A model generated the notes under the pieces. It was not told where the DNA came from. It did no database searches and was given only the letters and a program-made list of their open reading frames with translations. This document shows, in pieces, positions 7,878-16,926 of a stretch of 64,000 bases of DNA. The position numbers and the translations under genes were made by a program. Each line of letters starts with the position of its first letter. Position 1 is the first letter of the stretch. Source of the DNA: Candidatus Obscuribacterales bacterium (GTDB lineage: Bacteria; Cyanobacteriota; Vampirovibrionia; Obscuribacterales; Obscuribacteraceae); contig JAIEQI010000013.1 of assembly GCA_019747875.1 (NCBI GenBank), positions 1-64,000 of the forward strand, in the 5' to 3' direction.

Positions 7878-9467
7878 TTAAGACTTCTGAATCGTGACCA
7901 CTACTTCGGGGACAGCAGAGCGAGCCGCATCTCCGGACTTCGTATTCGAGCAATTTGCGTCTGATTCATTGGAGCCAGAGCAGCTCGTTTCATTTGCCGG
8001 AGAACATTGGCCGTCCTGCGCGCCTGTTGCCACCGCTGGCAGTGTCCATTTTTCCGGCAGTCCAAGGTCTTTCAATTTTTGTCGGACACCTTCGCCGGCC
8101 AGCATGCCAGATGTGGCAGCCTGACCGACTCCACGCGTCCAGCTGCTCGAATCGCCAATTACGAACAGGTTAGGAATATTGGTTTCCATGTTCTTACTAA
8201 CTACGATGAAATCGGGATAGCTTTTTACTTCCGGTGCATACAGAAGTGTCGATTCACCTGCCACTCCTGGGCAGATTTTGTCCAATGCATCGAGATACTC
8301 GACGATTCCTTCGAGAATTCTGTGCGGATAAGCAAGTGAGATGTCACCTGGTTCTGCTTCCAGCGTCGGGCGGATTAGGTTATTGGTCATTGATTTTGAG
8401 CGACGTCCGTTGCGAAGATCCCCGAGTCGTTGAATGAGAGGACCCCCGCCAGCAAGCATGTTCGTCACTTTAGCGATGTGTTGCGAGTATTGCTGCGGAT
8501 ATTTGAATGGGCGGGTGAAGGTTTTGGAAACCAGAACAGCAAAATTGTTGTTCTCTGACTTCTCGAACATCTTGCTATGTCCGTTTACCAGTACGTACTC
8601 GCGGTGATTCTCTGGCGTGACGAATCCTTTTGGATTAGAACAGAAGTTGCGCACGACATCATTTGATCGCTTTGTCAGATAATAGAGTTTAGGCTCGTAG
8701 AATCGCTTATCTACTTCTTCCGTGAAGTAGCAGCTTGTTTCGACTCGGACGCCAATGTCTACTTGTCCAGGTGACGTTTCCAATGATTTGTAGAACTCTT
8801 GTTGCGTAAGCCAGTTTGCCCCGCCTCTGCCCACCGACAAAATACAGAAGTCGAATAGCTCTTCCTGTTCGTTCTCTGGTCGTCTATAGCGGTCAAATCT
8901 GACTGCGAACTTGTCGGCGCGGCGCCCAACAGAAACAACTTTGCTGTCCCAGTGAAAAACTATGTTTGGACCCTTGCCATTGATTTCGTTCAAGATGCTG
9001 GTGTTAATTGCAGGCGCGTTGTCCGAACCGCAGTGCAGCAGCTCCTGGAAGTGATATGTCATGCCGGCAAGTGTGGCACGCTTCTTGATCCAATCTAAGT
9101 CTTCCTGATCTGGCTTCACAACTGGAATTTCAACGGGCGCATGTTCAAGAATCAGCCTCCGTAACTTATCGAGGCGAGCTTGCAATTCCTTCTCGCCGAT
9201 CAAATCGTATAGCCGACCACCAATCACTGGCGATGCCGATAGGATGACCTTGAAGTCGTTCCAGCTTCCGGCAGACTGCCCTGGTGCGCAATAGCTGCAA
9301 GCCTTTGGAGGGCAGACTTCCAATTTCCCCTGGTCGATGGGGCAGGGATAGCGTTTGTCGTATTTAGGCCCGACATCGAAAACATGTACTTCGATGTTGG
9401 CACCTGCTAGTTCTTCCAGGCAGAATAATCCTGACGCTCCAAGTCCAACCAGCGCAAGCTTTAACAT
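7878..9467 (-). CDS. FAD-dependent oxidoreductase
   Basis: A 529-residue flavoprotein. The N-terminus LKLALVGLGASGLFCLEEL is a Rossmann dinucleotide-binding motif (GxGxSG), and a late segment NLFVIGDSSSWTRGVGQAATSGMLAGEG is the usual second FAD contact. This pattern fits the uncharacterised FAD-dependent dehydrogenases of the COG2509 type. A four-Cys stretch near residues 44-65 (YPCP...EVCPPKACSYC) could bind a metal or an iron-sulfur centre. The C-terminal tail after about residue 480 is low complexity with several Cys and may be disordered. The ATG at 9467 has GAGG at a good distance. The substrate is unknown. Confidence 0.75.
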   Translation of the reverse strand: MLKLALVGLGASGLFCLEELAGANIEVHVFDVGPKYDKRYPCPIDQGKLEVCPPKACSYCAPGQSAGSWNDFKVILSASPVIGGRLYDLIGEKELQARLDKLRRLILEHAPVEIPVVKPDQEDLDWIKKRATLAGMTYHFQELLHCGSDNAPAINTSILNEINGKGPNIVFHWDSKVVSVGRRADKFAVRFDRYRRPENEQEELFDFCILSVGRGGANWLTQQEFYKSLETSPGQVDIGVRVETSCYFTEEVDKRFYEPKLYYLTKRSNDVVRNFCSNPKGFVTPENHREYVLVNGHSKMFEKSENNNFAVLVSKTFTRPFKYPQQYSQHIAKVTNMLAGGGPLIQRLGDLRNGRRSKSMTNNLIRPTLEAEPGDISLAYPHRILEGIVEYLDALDKICPGVAGESTLLYAPEVKSYPDFIVVSKNMETNIPNLFVIGDSSSWTRGVGQAATSGMLAGEGVRQKLKDLGLPEKWTLPAVATGAQDGQCSPANETSCSGSNESDANCSNTKSGDAARSAVPEVVVTIQKS

Positions 9468-9573
9468 GAGCAACCTCTTCTGTGCGGCTCAGCTATCTGA
9501 AAACCGCTTAAGACCTGGCGAAAAGCCGCCAGATGGAATAATAGCATGCCTGTGCAGGGTTGCTAAGAGAAAT

Positions 9574-10815
9574 TCAATTCACAAAAACCGACTCGCGTTG
9601 CTTGTCCGCCTCTACCAGCATGTTATGGAGCTGCGAGCTGACCTGCTGCGAGATTTGCTCGATAACAGGTTTCTTACTTTTCTTGTAACTTGCGTAATAA
9701 TCGAGCAGGTTGATCGGCTCTCCGATCGTGATATAGATGATGCGCGGTCCCTTTATTTTTGATTCACCAAAGACTTCCGCTTCGATTAGCTCAAGTACAT
9801 TGATCAATCGTTCTTGTGTAATCGGCGGCGTAAGATAGCCATCATAGATTGCGATGAAACACACCACGCGATCAAGATCTCGGTAGAAGGCTTTGATTTT
9901 TACTGCTTTCTCGTCATGGATCTTTTTCTGATACGGCGGTAAATCGTCGTCGTCCTCGTAAATAAAATCGTCAAGCGTGTTTCTGAGAATGCGCACGGAA
10001 TCAAGGTGAGAAGCGCCTTCCGGCAATGTCACGTGTAAAACATCTGCCATTGTTTGAAGTATGTGTGTTTTTAGATTGTGAATTCTTGAATTGAGATCGG
10101 AGCCCGCCGGTGGCTTGAGATCGTATTCATCCTCAAGAGTTTTCAAAACGACTTCGGCTGCAGCTCGAACTCGCTTGTAGAGAGAATCATCGGGAGCGCA
10201 GGTTAAACCAATCCTTTCCTCTATCTTTGTCATCAAATAGGTCAACAGCGGTGTTGTGTCGTACTTGTAGGTGTACTTCAATGCAACGGGCAAAATGTAC
10301 ATCTCTTGTCCGGCTTGTTTCTTTTGCAGCTCATCCAAAGCCATGAATGATAGCTGGGCTGCTCCGCTTTCGAGGGGCAGCAGCACATCGTTCTGCCTTG
10401 AGATTTCTCCTTCCGGAAAGAGCACTAGTTTCTTCTTTCCTTCGACGAGAAGTCGTTTTGTTGTTTTGAAAGACTCACGATCGACTGCGCCACGGACAAC
10501 TGAATAAACACCCATCCGTTGCAGGAGCCAGCCGTTCTTTCCGCCGTTCCAATCAAACACTTCGCGAGCCGCGATGAAATTGAATTCTTCACCGGCGCGG
10601 CACGCGAGCGTAAACATAACTTCGGGATCGTGGCGATGGGAGTGATTGGGGCAGATCATTACTCTTTGCCCCTTCAATTTCTTTAGCCGCTCCAGACCAT
10701 CACCGACGACGCGAACTTCGGCATCCCTCATTCTGAACTTCAGAATCTGAGGGAGCATTGTTCGAGCGATACCGATAAGAAGAGGACTATCTAACGGAGG
10801 ACGAAATTCAAGCAC
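9574..10815 (-). CDS. PlsC-type acyltransferase
   Basis: A 413-residue protein of the 1-acylglycerol-3-phosphate acyltransferase superfamily. The catalytic H-x4-D motif is HSHRHD (His58, Asp63), and the acceptor-binding FPEGE follows about 75 residues later. The C-terminal half (from about residue 210) is longer than in classical PlsC (about 250 residues) and carries no domain I recognise. It likely makes or remodels membrane lipid at the cytoplasmic face. Its start overlaps the end of the polysaccharide deacetylase gene by eight bases, so the two are translationally coupled and probably serve the envelope together. Confidence 0.8.
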   Translation of the reverse strand: MLEFRPPLDSPLLIGIARTMLPQILKFRMRDAEVRVVGDGLERLKKLKGQRVMICPNHSHRHDPEVMFTLACRAGEEFNFIAAREVFDWNGGKNGWLLQRMGVYSVVRGAVDRESFKTTKRLLVEGKKKLVLFPEGEISRQNDVLLPLESGAAQLSFMALDELQKKQAGQEMYILPVALKYTYKYDTTPLLTYLMTKIEERIGLTCAPDDSLYKRVRAAAEVVLKTLEDEYDLKPPAGSDLNSRIHNLKTHILQTMADVLHVTLPEGASHLDSVRILRNTLDDFIYEDDDDLPPYQKKIHDEKAVKIKAFYRDLDRVVCFIAIYDGYLTPPITQERLINVLELIEAEVFGESKIKGPRIIYITIGEPINLLDYYASYKKSKKPVIEQISQQVSSQLHNMLVEADKQRESVFVN

Positions 10816-11557
10816 GAAGTTCTACCTTGCTAAGTGTTAGTGCGGACGATTTGCATCTATATATTATTTCCTTGGCAGCCAATAAGGTCTGTTCCCTCAA
10901 CGCTTTGCCTTCGTGCAAAACAATCAGCGCTCCAGGCGTAAGACGCATCAAAACTCTTCTTACGACAGCTTGCGCTCCGGGCAAGGACCAATCTTCTGGA
11001 GCTTGCGACCAGTACACAGGGTGCATCGCAAGGTCGTTTAAGACGCCGGCTGTTTTCTGGTCCATGAATCCATAAGGAGGACGGAAATTCTTTGGACGTT
11101 CTCCACAGATCTCTTCCACCAGCTTGTTCGTTTTTTCGATCTCGCTTTCAATTTGTTTTACCGTCAAGCCAGGCATGAACTGGTGGCTGTACGAATGGTT
11201 GCCGATACTATGTCCGCCATCGGCAATTTTTTTGACGAGATCAGGATGTTTCTCGATTTCCTTTCCAATGAGGAAGAAGCTGGCCTTCATTTCTTCTGCT
11301 TCGAGTAACTCTAATAAGTACGGTGTTGTATCGGGTGAGGGACCGTCGTCAAAAGTCAGATATATTCTGGTCGCCGAAATCTCGGGATGGTTCACCGCGT
11401 TGTGTGCATGCCCGTCGCCCCAGAAGCCGCCAGGCATTCTTCTATGTGCTAGCTTGGTCACAAAATCAATCTTCTGAACCGATATCCAATCAAAGCAAGC
11501 GTCGGCTTGTTTGAGGAGGTGGTTAAGTTTGTTCTGGCTTTTTTGCAATTCAGGCAT
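10808..11557 (-). CDS. Polysaccharide deacetylase (NodB domain)
   Basis: A 249-residue carbohydrate esterase family 4 protein. Motifs are in order: TFDDGPSPDTTP (metal Asp and catalytic Asp), the H-x3-H metal site in HSIGNHSYSH, RPPYG, and a final LIVLHEG with the catalytic His. It probably removes acetyl groups from peptidoglycan or another N-acetylglucosamine polymer. No clear signal peptide is seen, which is odd for this role. The ATG at 11557 has AAAAGGG eleven bases upstream; a GTG at 11581 is the alternative. A candidate promoter lies at 11639-11666. The gene overlaps the acyltransferase gene by eight bases. Confidence 0.85.
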   Translation of the reverse strand: MPELQKSQNKLNHLLKQADACFDWISVQKIDFVTKLAHRRMPGGFWGDGHAHNAVNHPEISATRIYLTFDDGPSPDTTPYLLELLEAEEMKASFFLIGKEIEKHPDLVKKIADGGHSIGNHSYSHQFMPGLTVKQIESEIEKTNKLVEEICGERPKNFRPPYGFMDQKTAGVLNDLAMHPVYWSQAPEDWSLPGAQAVVRRVLMRLTPGALIVLHEGKALREQTLLAAKEIIYRCKSSALTLSKVELRA

Positions 11558-11638
11558 GCCTGTACGCGCCCTTTTCGGCACTCACTTAATTAAGCATAGC
11601 CTGGCCTTAGTCAAAACGAGTAAGCACCGAACACTTTA

Positions 11639-11666
11639 TGTATAGTTTTGGGCGAATAATTTGCAA
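11639..11666 (-). promoter_or_regulatory. Candidate promoter for the deacetylase-acyltransferase pair
   Basis: On the minus strand TTGCAA (11661-11666) and TATACA (11639-11644) are separated by 16 bases, about 75 bases upstream of the gene. Confidence 0.35.
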
Positions 11667-11793
11667 GAAGCCAAGTAACCGTTGACAATAAAAGACAACA
11701 GCTGAAGGTAAGAATTTGTGAAACCGGGTTTCCAGGTGGGTTGAGAGCCAACTAATTGAAAGCGGCAAAAAGGTCGAGCGAGCTTAACGGGCG

Positions 11794-12618
11794 TTACAAA
11801 TTCATCGGTCCACCGTCATTCAGTTTAGTTGTTGACTGAATTAGGCGATAAATAATGCGGCGGGCCTCATCGCCAGTTTCAGAACCGCGGCGGTAGGCGA
11901 TGGATTCGACGGCACTGGCGAAAGCATAAAAGCGTTCAAGAGGCATATGGGTGGCGCGTGGGTGCGGGAGCAGGCTTCGCATGTATCCACGGAGGTTTTC
12001 GGCTTCCTTTTCCTCGAGTGGCTGTACGATTTCAAGAAGTGGGCGAAATGATTTGAGCGCGACTAGTGGTGTTTTATAAGTGACAACGTTGCGTTGTAGT
12101 GCGCGATGAACCAGCACGCAGTGGGGAAGCGGTGCCTCGCGATCGCTCTCTTCCGGCTTTATGGTTTCGAGAAACCCTTTGTGTTTGCCAAACTCGTGGA
12201 ATACCTGCAAGAGAGAATCGATCGGACCTTGATCCGGGAACGTTACTTGCAAGAGACCGAAGATGTATGGGCGGGCGGCACATTGATCTACGTCCTTGGA
12301 GGAATTGAGCATGGCTCCAGACAAGCTGGGCGTTTTGATAACAGTGTCTTCTTTGTAATTCGCTTCCCGTCCGGGCGCGAAATTGATTTCTTTTACGGCA
12401 TACTCTTGACATAAGAGAAGGTCAAAAACCTGTTCGGCTTTGACGTCTCCAAACTCGGACGCAGCTGCGCGACCCTGAACAAAAAAGATTTGAGCATCTG
12501 GAATATGGCGGCCAAAGGAGACGCTAAGAGTTCCTGTAACCTTTTCAAGGCTCAGGAACTGCATTACGTTGAAGATTGTCCCCTCTCGTACTGAAGTTAC
12601 GTGGAAGCTAATGCCCAC
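11794..12618 (-). CDS. PATAN/DUF4388 domain protein
   Basis: A 274-residue protein. The first 100 residues show the DUF4388 (PATAN) pattern: GTIFNVMQFLSLEKVTGTL, then a strand-turn with IFFVQGRAAASEFG, then a helix and EINFAPG. Such domains are common in cyanobacterial response regulators of the PatA type and in gliding or pilus signalling proteins, where they mediate protein contacts. The C-terminal half is helical and unrecognised. No receiver domain is fused. It starts with GTG at 12618, preceded by GAGGA at a suitable distance. It stands alone, with more than 600 bases upstream of it. Confidence 0.75.
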   Translation of the reverse strand: MGISFHVTSVREGTIFNVMQFLSLEKVTGTLSVSFGRHIPDAQIFFVQGRAAASEFGDVKAEQVFDLLLCQEYAVKEINFAPGREANYKEDTVIKTPSLSGAMLNSSKDVDQCAARPYIFGLLQVTFPDQGPIDSLLQVFHEFGKHKGFLETIKPEESDREAPLPHCVLVHRALQRNVVTYKTPLVALKSFRPLLEIVQPLEEKEAENLRGYMRSLLPHPRATHMPLERFYAFASAVESIAYRRGSETGDEARRIIYRLIQSTTKLNDGGPMNL

Positions 12619-13248
12619 CTTGATTCCTCACCCGCAGATCTTTTTGCAGGACCCGCCGCCCGCTTAGATTATACCCACTCGATTGACGCAAAGCCTATCC
12701 CGCCCGAAAAAACGCCTACTACTTTGGCGTATTTGATTCATTCCCAGAAGATATGCTGATGACATCACCGAATTTTCTCTTGAAAAACAGGAATGGCACA
12801 AACGCTGTCTCTGCCAACGTTTTCGGTTCTGAAGATTGAAATAGACGCAGCGTATTGGCTGATGTTCTGATAATTTTTTTCTATTTCGTGCACCAGCAAA
12901 GCGGGCAAGACTTTCCGCCTGCATTCATGTAAGCATGTTCTTTATGCAGATCGCAAGGGGAGCTTAGACTGCATCACCGCGCAGTCAGTTCGTGATTATG
13001 AAACTCAGTCTCAATCTGGAAAAAGGGGATTGAAGTTATCGGACGGAATGCGTATTTGAAGCAGTCTTTGTGCAGTTTTATTTCGGCCGGATTTCATGTT
13101 TTGTCACCGCCTGCGGTGACTCGAAGTCAAGACGTGAGCTGAACCGCATCAAAACCCAGCCTGTCTGATTTCGGTGTCCGCCGGATACCAATTTGTCATG
13201 AATGTCGATTAGGATGGACTAGCTTTGGGTTAGTGAGGTCGTTCCGGT
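12619..13248. other. Intergenic stretch without a credible gene
   Basis: No domain-like frame is seen; a minus-strand frame at 12664-12924 is Arg/Gln/Cys-rich and looks like noise. A perfect 8-bp palindrome GTCACCGC-CT-GCGGTGAC lies at 13107-13124, about 125 bases before the next start, and could be an operator or a short hairpin. No tRNA-like fold was found. Confidence 0.6.
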
Positions 13249-13473
13249 ATGGAACCCGTTGCTACAAAAGATCCCGTTAGCGATGTGAACGATCGCTCCC
13301 GCCATGTGCCGCCCGCTCCTGAGCCTGGCTTGAATCTTCTTGATCTCACTGGCGCTTCCGCTGGAGGATCGCGCTCAATATCTGACATCTCTCGAGAATT
13401 GGGGGCTAATTTGTTGCTCTCGGATCCCTTCCAAAGGCTACAGGGAGGCGTGGTGGAGATTTGCCGGTCTTAG
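13249..13473 (+). CDS. N-terminal part of a split small protein (possible frameshift)
   Basis: A 74-residue frame beginning at ATG with GAGG ten bases before it. It is hydrophilic, Pro/Ser-rich, with no recognised domain. It ends 13 bases inside the next frame, which continues on the same strand one base back (-1). The two may be one gene broken by an indel or read by frameshifting, or two overlapping coupled genes. No classic slippery heptamer was seen in the 13407-13473 overlap window. Confidence 0.4.
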   Translation: MEPVATKDPVSDVNDRSRHVPPAPEPGLNLLDLTGASAGGSRSISDISRELGANLLLSDPFQRLQGGVVEICRS

Positions 13474-13778
13474 GAGAGAACTCCTCTTATTCCATTGATT
13501 CATTAACTGGTCGGGTAACAGCCAATCCTACTATGCGGACTGATATCTGGACTAAGGCAGATCAAGACAAAGCTGATGCTATTAATAAGCGTGGCTTTTC
13601 TTATGGTCTTGATCCGGTAACTGGTAGAGTTAGTGCTTTTCCAAACAAAAGAAATGACTTATACACTAAAGCGGATGCCGAACGAGACAAGACTATCCGA
13701 GACAGAGGCTGGTTCTACGGTCTTGATCCTTCTACCGGAAAGGTCGTTCACTTCAAATCTGGCGCTCATTTAGAATAG
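13461..13778 (+). CDS. Small repeat protein with YGLDPxTGRV motifs
   Basis: A frame of 105 codons that opens with a TTG; the real start is unclear because this frame is open back to about 13407. It holds three copies of a motif about 38-40 residues apart: SIDSLTGRVTANP, YGLDPVTGRVSAFP and YGLDPSTGKVVHF. The segments between them contain TKADxxxDxxIxxRG. No signal peptide or membrane segment. The repeat has the look of a beta-hairpin/helix solenoid, but I do not recognise the family. It is followed by murE on the other strand, 43 bases away. Confidence 0.6.
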   Translation: MPVLGENSSYSIDSLTGRVTANPTMRTDIWTKADQDKADAINKRGFSYGLDPVTGRVSAFPNKRNDLYTKADAERDKTIRDRGWFYGLDPSTGKVVHFKSGAHLE

Positions 13779-13821
13779 ATCTTCCTGCACCGCATATAGT
13801 GGCGTCTGCGGGCTTCGGAGA

Positions 13822-15339
13822 TCAGGATCTCCCGGCTCCGAGAGTCGACTCAAGTGCTTTGCGAACTTCAATTCGATCATCAAAGGGAAACACTTCATTC
13901 ATGATTAGCTGGTAGTCTTCGTGACCTTTTCCTGCAACAAGAACTATGTCTCCCGGTTTCGCCTGTGCTACTGCCATTTTTATTGCTTTCGCGCGGTCTG
14001 CTTCCACTTCCACATTCTTCATGCGCTTGATGCCGGTAAGAATGTGAGCAATGATTTCTTGCGGATTTTCTGTGCGCGGATTATCCGAAGTAACGAAAAC
14101 GAAGTCAGCAAGGTTCTCTGCAATCTCGCCCATCTGTGGGCGCTTCGATGGATCTCTGTCACCGCCGCAACCAAAGACGCATATTAGTTTGCTTCCGTCC
14201 TTTCTAATGCCTGCGGCTGTACGCAAAACATTTTCCAAGCCGTCTGGCGTATGCGCATAGTCAACAATACAAAGTGGCTCTCCATGCGCTCCGATTGAAA
14301 CAGTTTCAAATCGTCCTGGAACGCCATCGAACTCGGTGAGAGTTTGAACAATCTGTTCCTTGCTGATACCTTCGTGCAAGCATGCACCGATCGCAGCCAT
14401 CACATTGTAGATGTTGAATTTTCCTGCCAAGCGCATCGAAAACGACATCTCACCGTATGGTGTTGCGAGCTTTATGTGGTTTCTTCCTTCGCGCCATTCG
14501 TGGCTCACAACCTGGATATCGGCGGCTTCGCTGAATCCGTAGGTGAGTTTGCGCACTGATGAATTGCAGACCGCCAAGAATTCGTTAGCGAGATGATCGT
14601 CGAGATTGACGAGTGCCAGTTTATTCGGTTGGCAGCTTTCGTTCAGTGATTCGAAAAGGATGCGCTTGGACCGCCAATAGTGGTCCATCGTCTTGTGGAA
14701 GTCGAGGTGATCTTGCGTGATATTGCTGAGAATCGCAATCGCGAAATTGCAGCCCGCAACTCGTTTCAACGCAAGACTATGACTTGATACTTCCATCGTT
14801 ACATGACTGCACTTGCTTCCCAGCATTGACGTCAGCATCTCTTGCAGTTCAGGCGCTTGTGGCGTCGTGTGTTTTGCCTCCTGCATTTCGGAAAAATCGG
14901 GAGTTCGAAATCCGAGTGTTCCAATTAGTCCCGCTCTATTTCCTGCTTTGTTGAGTATTCGTTCGATTAGGTGTGTCGTGGTCGTCTTGCCGTTTGTACC
15001 GGTCACTCCGATCAGGCGTATGTTCTTGCTTGGGTGATCGTAAAGGGCGTCTGCAAAGTCGGCCAAAGCTTGCCTGACGTCGTTCACGATCAAAATCGGA
15101 CTGCTGATATCCTGTTTTTGTTCAGTGACAATGAGGGATGCACCTGACTTGATCGCATCAGCTACATATTGATTGCCATCGGTGCGCTCACCTGGGATGC
15201 AGAAAAATGCCGATCCAGGCACAACTTTTCGCGAGTCATAGATCAAGCGGGAAACCGAAAGCCCTTCATTTGCGCCGCACAATTCACCATTCAGTCGTTT
15301 GGCTAATTCCTTGATTAGATCATGACTCAGTTCAGGCAA
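13822..15339 (-). CDS. murE: UDP-MurNAc-L-Ala-D-Glu--2,6-diaminopimelate ligase
   Basis: A 505-residue Mur ligase that adds the third amino acid to the peptidoglycan stem peptide in the cytoplasm. The ATP loop GVTGTNGKTTTTH lies at about residue 110. The DNPR motif (VTSDNPRTENP), which in this family marks the meso-diaminopimelate-adding type rather than the lysine type, is present. GKGHEDYQ near the C-terminus is also typical. It starts with TTG at 15339, with GGAGAGAG a few bases upstream; no ATG is close. Length is normal. No other mur gene lies beside it, so it stands outside a dcw cluster. Confidence 0.93.
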   Translation of the reverse strand: MPELSHDLIKELAKRLNGELCGANEGLSVSRLIYDSRKVVPGSAFFCIPGERTDGNQYVADAIKSGASLIVTEQKQDISSPILIVNDVRQALADFADALYDHPSKNIRLIGVTGTNGKTTTTHLIERILNKAGNRAGLIGTLGFRTPDFSEMQEAKHTTPQAPELQEMLTSMLGSKCSHVTMEVSSHSLALKRVAGCNFAIAILSNITQDHLDFHKTMDHYWRSKRILFESLNESCQPNKLALVNLDDHLANEFLAVCNSSVRKLTYGFSEAADIQVVSHEWREGRNHIKLATPYGEMSFSMRLAGKFNIYNVMAAIGACLHEGISKEQIVQTLTEFDGVPGRFETVSIGAHGEPLCIVDYAHTPDGLENVLRTAAGIRKDGSKLICVFGCGGDRDPSKRPQMGEIAENLADFVFVTSDNPRTENPQEIIAHILTGIKRMKNVEVEADRAKAIKMAVAQAKPGDIVLVAGKGHEDYQLIMNEVFPFDDRIEVRKALESTLGAGRS

Positions 15340-15535
15340 TTTTCTCTCTCCACGCAGAACTCGCCCTAATTATGGCATCATTCGATGCTCCCTCGCCATC
15401 CGCCGAAAGTGATATGGTTACGGGGTGGAAGTTGTAAAACGCTGGATATTGCCAGGCTTCCAATGGAAAGAAAGAGGACCTTCATGCCTTTGAGATGGAC
15501 GAGTTCCCTTCATTTTTGGTTCTGCGACGCTCTTA

Positions 15536-15570
15536 AAAGCAAATAGCATGCCTTGTGAGCATGCTATTTT
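15536..15570 (-). terminator. Terminator of rplU-rpmA
   Basis: On the minus strand AATAGCATGC and GCATGCTATT form a 10-bp stem around a 7-base loop, followed by TGCTTTT. It lies 23 bases after the rpmA stop. Confidence 0.8.
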
Positions 15571-15592
15571 GCGATTACTTTATTCGGTCCTA

Positions 15593-15853
15593 CTACTTAG
15601 TAGGTGCTGGAAGAACGTTGACGATCTTCAGTCCGCGTGCGCTGGTGAAGGTAACGAGTCCTTCGGCAACGGCATAAAGTGTGTGGTCGTGTCCGCAACG
15701 TACATTTTCACCAGCATGGAACTTGGTTCCTCTTTGTCTGATGATGATGTTGCCTGGAATAACAAACTGTCCGCCGTAGCTCTTCACGCCAAGGCGCTTT
15801 GCGTTACTATCTCTTCCGTTTCTTGTAGAGCCGGCGCCCTTTTTATGTGCCAT
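15593..15853 (-). CDS. rpmA: 50S ribosomal protein L27
   Basis: An 86-residue protein with the family start [16 protein letters not shown] and the conserved [12 protein letters not shown] and [12 protein letters not shown] segments. L27 lines the peptidyl-transferase centre. There is no N-terminal extension of the Firmicutes kind that needs cleavage. It follows rplU by 43 bases and shares its promoter and terminator. Confidence 0.97.
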   Translation of the reverse strand: MAHKKGAGSTRNGRDSNAKRLGVKSYGGQFVIPGNIIIRQRGTKFHAGENVRCGHDHTLYAVAEGLVTFTSARGLKIVNVLPAPTK

Positions 15854-15896
15854 TTCAGTTATAACTCCCGCAATACTTTAACGAAGTGTCTGCAAA

Positions 15897-16403
15897 CTAT
15901 TCTTTGTCTGCTTTCTTCTTTGTTGTCTTAGCTTCGGCTTTCGGTTCTTTGGTTTCTTTTGGTTCTGCCTTGGCTTTTGTTTCCTTAGCTGGCTTGCTTT
16001 CTTTTGCTGGAGCTGCTGTCTCTTCAGCCTTTGCAGCCTTGCCGCCCTTGCCTTCTTTCTTTGGATCTTGTACTTCAGCGAGTACTTTTCCGCCGACTTC
16101 TATCTTACTGATGAAAACGCGCGTATGGTGCTGACGATGACCTGTGCGCTTTCTCGTGCCCTTTTTGGGGCGGTACTTGTATACAATGAGCTTCTTGTCT
16201 CTTACGTGATCAATGACTCGAGCCGTGATTTTGGCGCCTTCAATTATTGGCGAGCCCATCATTGAGTCAGCTCCGTCGACGATCATCAATACACGATCGA
16301 AAACGTATTCCTGGTCGGTTTCGGCAGCGACCATGTCGATTTCGACATAACGTCCGGCTGTCAGTTCGACTTGTCTTCCACCTGCTTCTACAACAGCGTA
16401 CAT
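15897..16403 (-). CDS. rplU: 50S ribosomal protein L21 with long basic C-terminal tail
   Basis: Residues 1 to about 105 are a normal L21: MYAVVEAGGRQVELTAG, then YKYRPKKGTRKRTGHRQ, the usual 23S rRNA-binding part. A 63-residue tail rich in Lys, Ala, Glu and Pro follows (from about KKEGKGGKAAKAEE to the end). Usual bacterial L21 is about 103 residues, so the tail is an addition. It is probably disordered and may bind RNA or another polyanion. It forms the standard rplU-rpmA operon. Confidence 0.95.
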   Translation of the reverse strand: MYAVVEAGGRQVELTAGRYVEIDMVAAETDQEYVFDRVLMIVDGADSMMGSPIIEGAKITARVIDHVRDKKLIVYKYRPKKGTRKRTGHRQHHTRVFISKIEVGGKVLAEVQDPKKEGKGGKAAKAEETAAPAKESKPAKETKAKAEPKETKEPKAEAKTTKKKADKE

Positions 16404-16491
16404 ATTTACCTACTCCGGTAACAAAGAGTTCTGATTTGAACCGCCGGACAAAACCGACAGGCAAACGCCCTCAATATGAAGGCAAAAATAA

Positions 16492-16521
16492 ATAGTATCA
16501 AAGACCGCACCTGTCGGTCAA
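16492..16521 (-). promoter_or_regulatory. Promoter of rplU-rpmA
   Basis: On the minus strand TTGACC (16516-16521) and TACTAT (16492-16497) are 18 bases apart. The leader would be about 80 bases. Confidence 0.6.
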
Positions 16522-16635
16522 ACAAAGCGCTATAGATCTCGTAATTTGCGATAAGCTGATTTACAAAAGGCTTTTCGCCGATTTGAAATGTCAGTTTTTT
16601 CATAATGGACCAGCAGGGGCGCTGAAGGCACAGAC

Positions 16636-16818
16636 ATGGCAGAAACCACTAACGAAGCGGAACTAGGGCGGAGCAAGAATTCTGCAACGCCGAAAGACCA
16701 TCTTTATCATCTCCTAAACATCGGGTGGAATACTAAGAGCCCGCTCATACAGAAGTTCGTTTTTGACAACAACTTGCAAAGAGATCTTGAAGCCTGGATC
16801 AAAGAGCGCCAAAACTAA
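16636..16818 (+). CDS. Small hypothetical protein
   Basis: A 60-residue hydrophilic protein that starts at ATG with GAAGG eight bases upstream. It contains DHLYHLLNIGWNTKSPLIQKF and ends in a basic helix. No signal, no membrane segment, no Cys. It is 108 bases before the peroxiredoxin start. The clear ribosome site and sensible composition favour a real gene; function unknown. Confidence 0.5.
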   Translation: MAETTNEAELGRSKNSATPKDHLYHLLNIGWNTKSPLIQKFVFDNNLQRDLEAWIKERQN

Positions 16819-16926
16819 CAAACGCAACAACAGTACAAATATTCCATTAACGATCGACGTGAGCATTGTGAAATGAGGCTAAGATTGCCAGAGTTCGATC
16901 TCGTTTCTCTTGGAGTAACACGACAC

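Noticed and set aside
12664-12924. 86-codon minus-strand frame before the PATAN gene
   Set aside because: Composition is Arg/Gln/Cys-rich and random-looking, with no ribosome site.
13817-13832. GGAGATC-AG-GATCTCC palindrome at the end of murE as a terminator
   Set aside because: It overlaps the stop region and no T-run follows on the minus strand.
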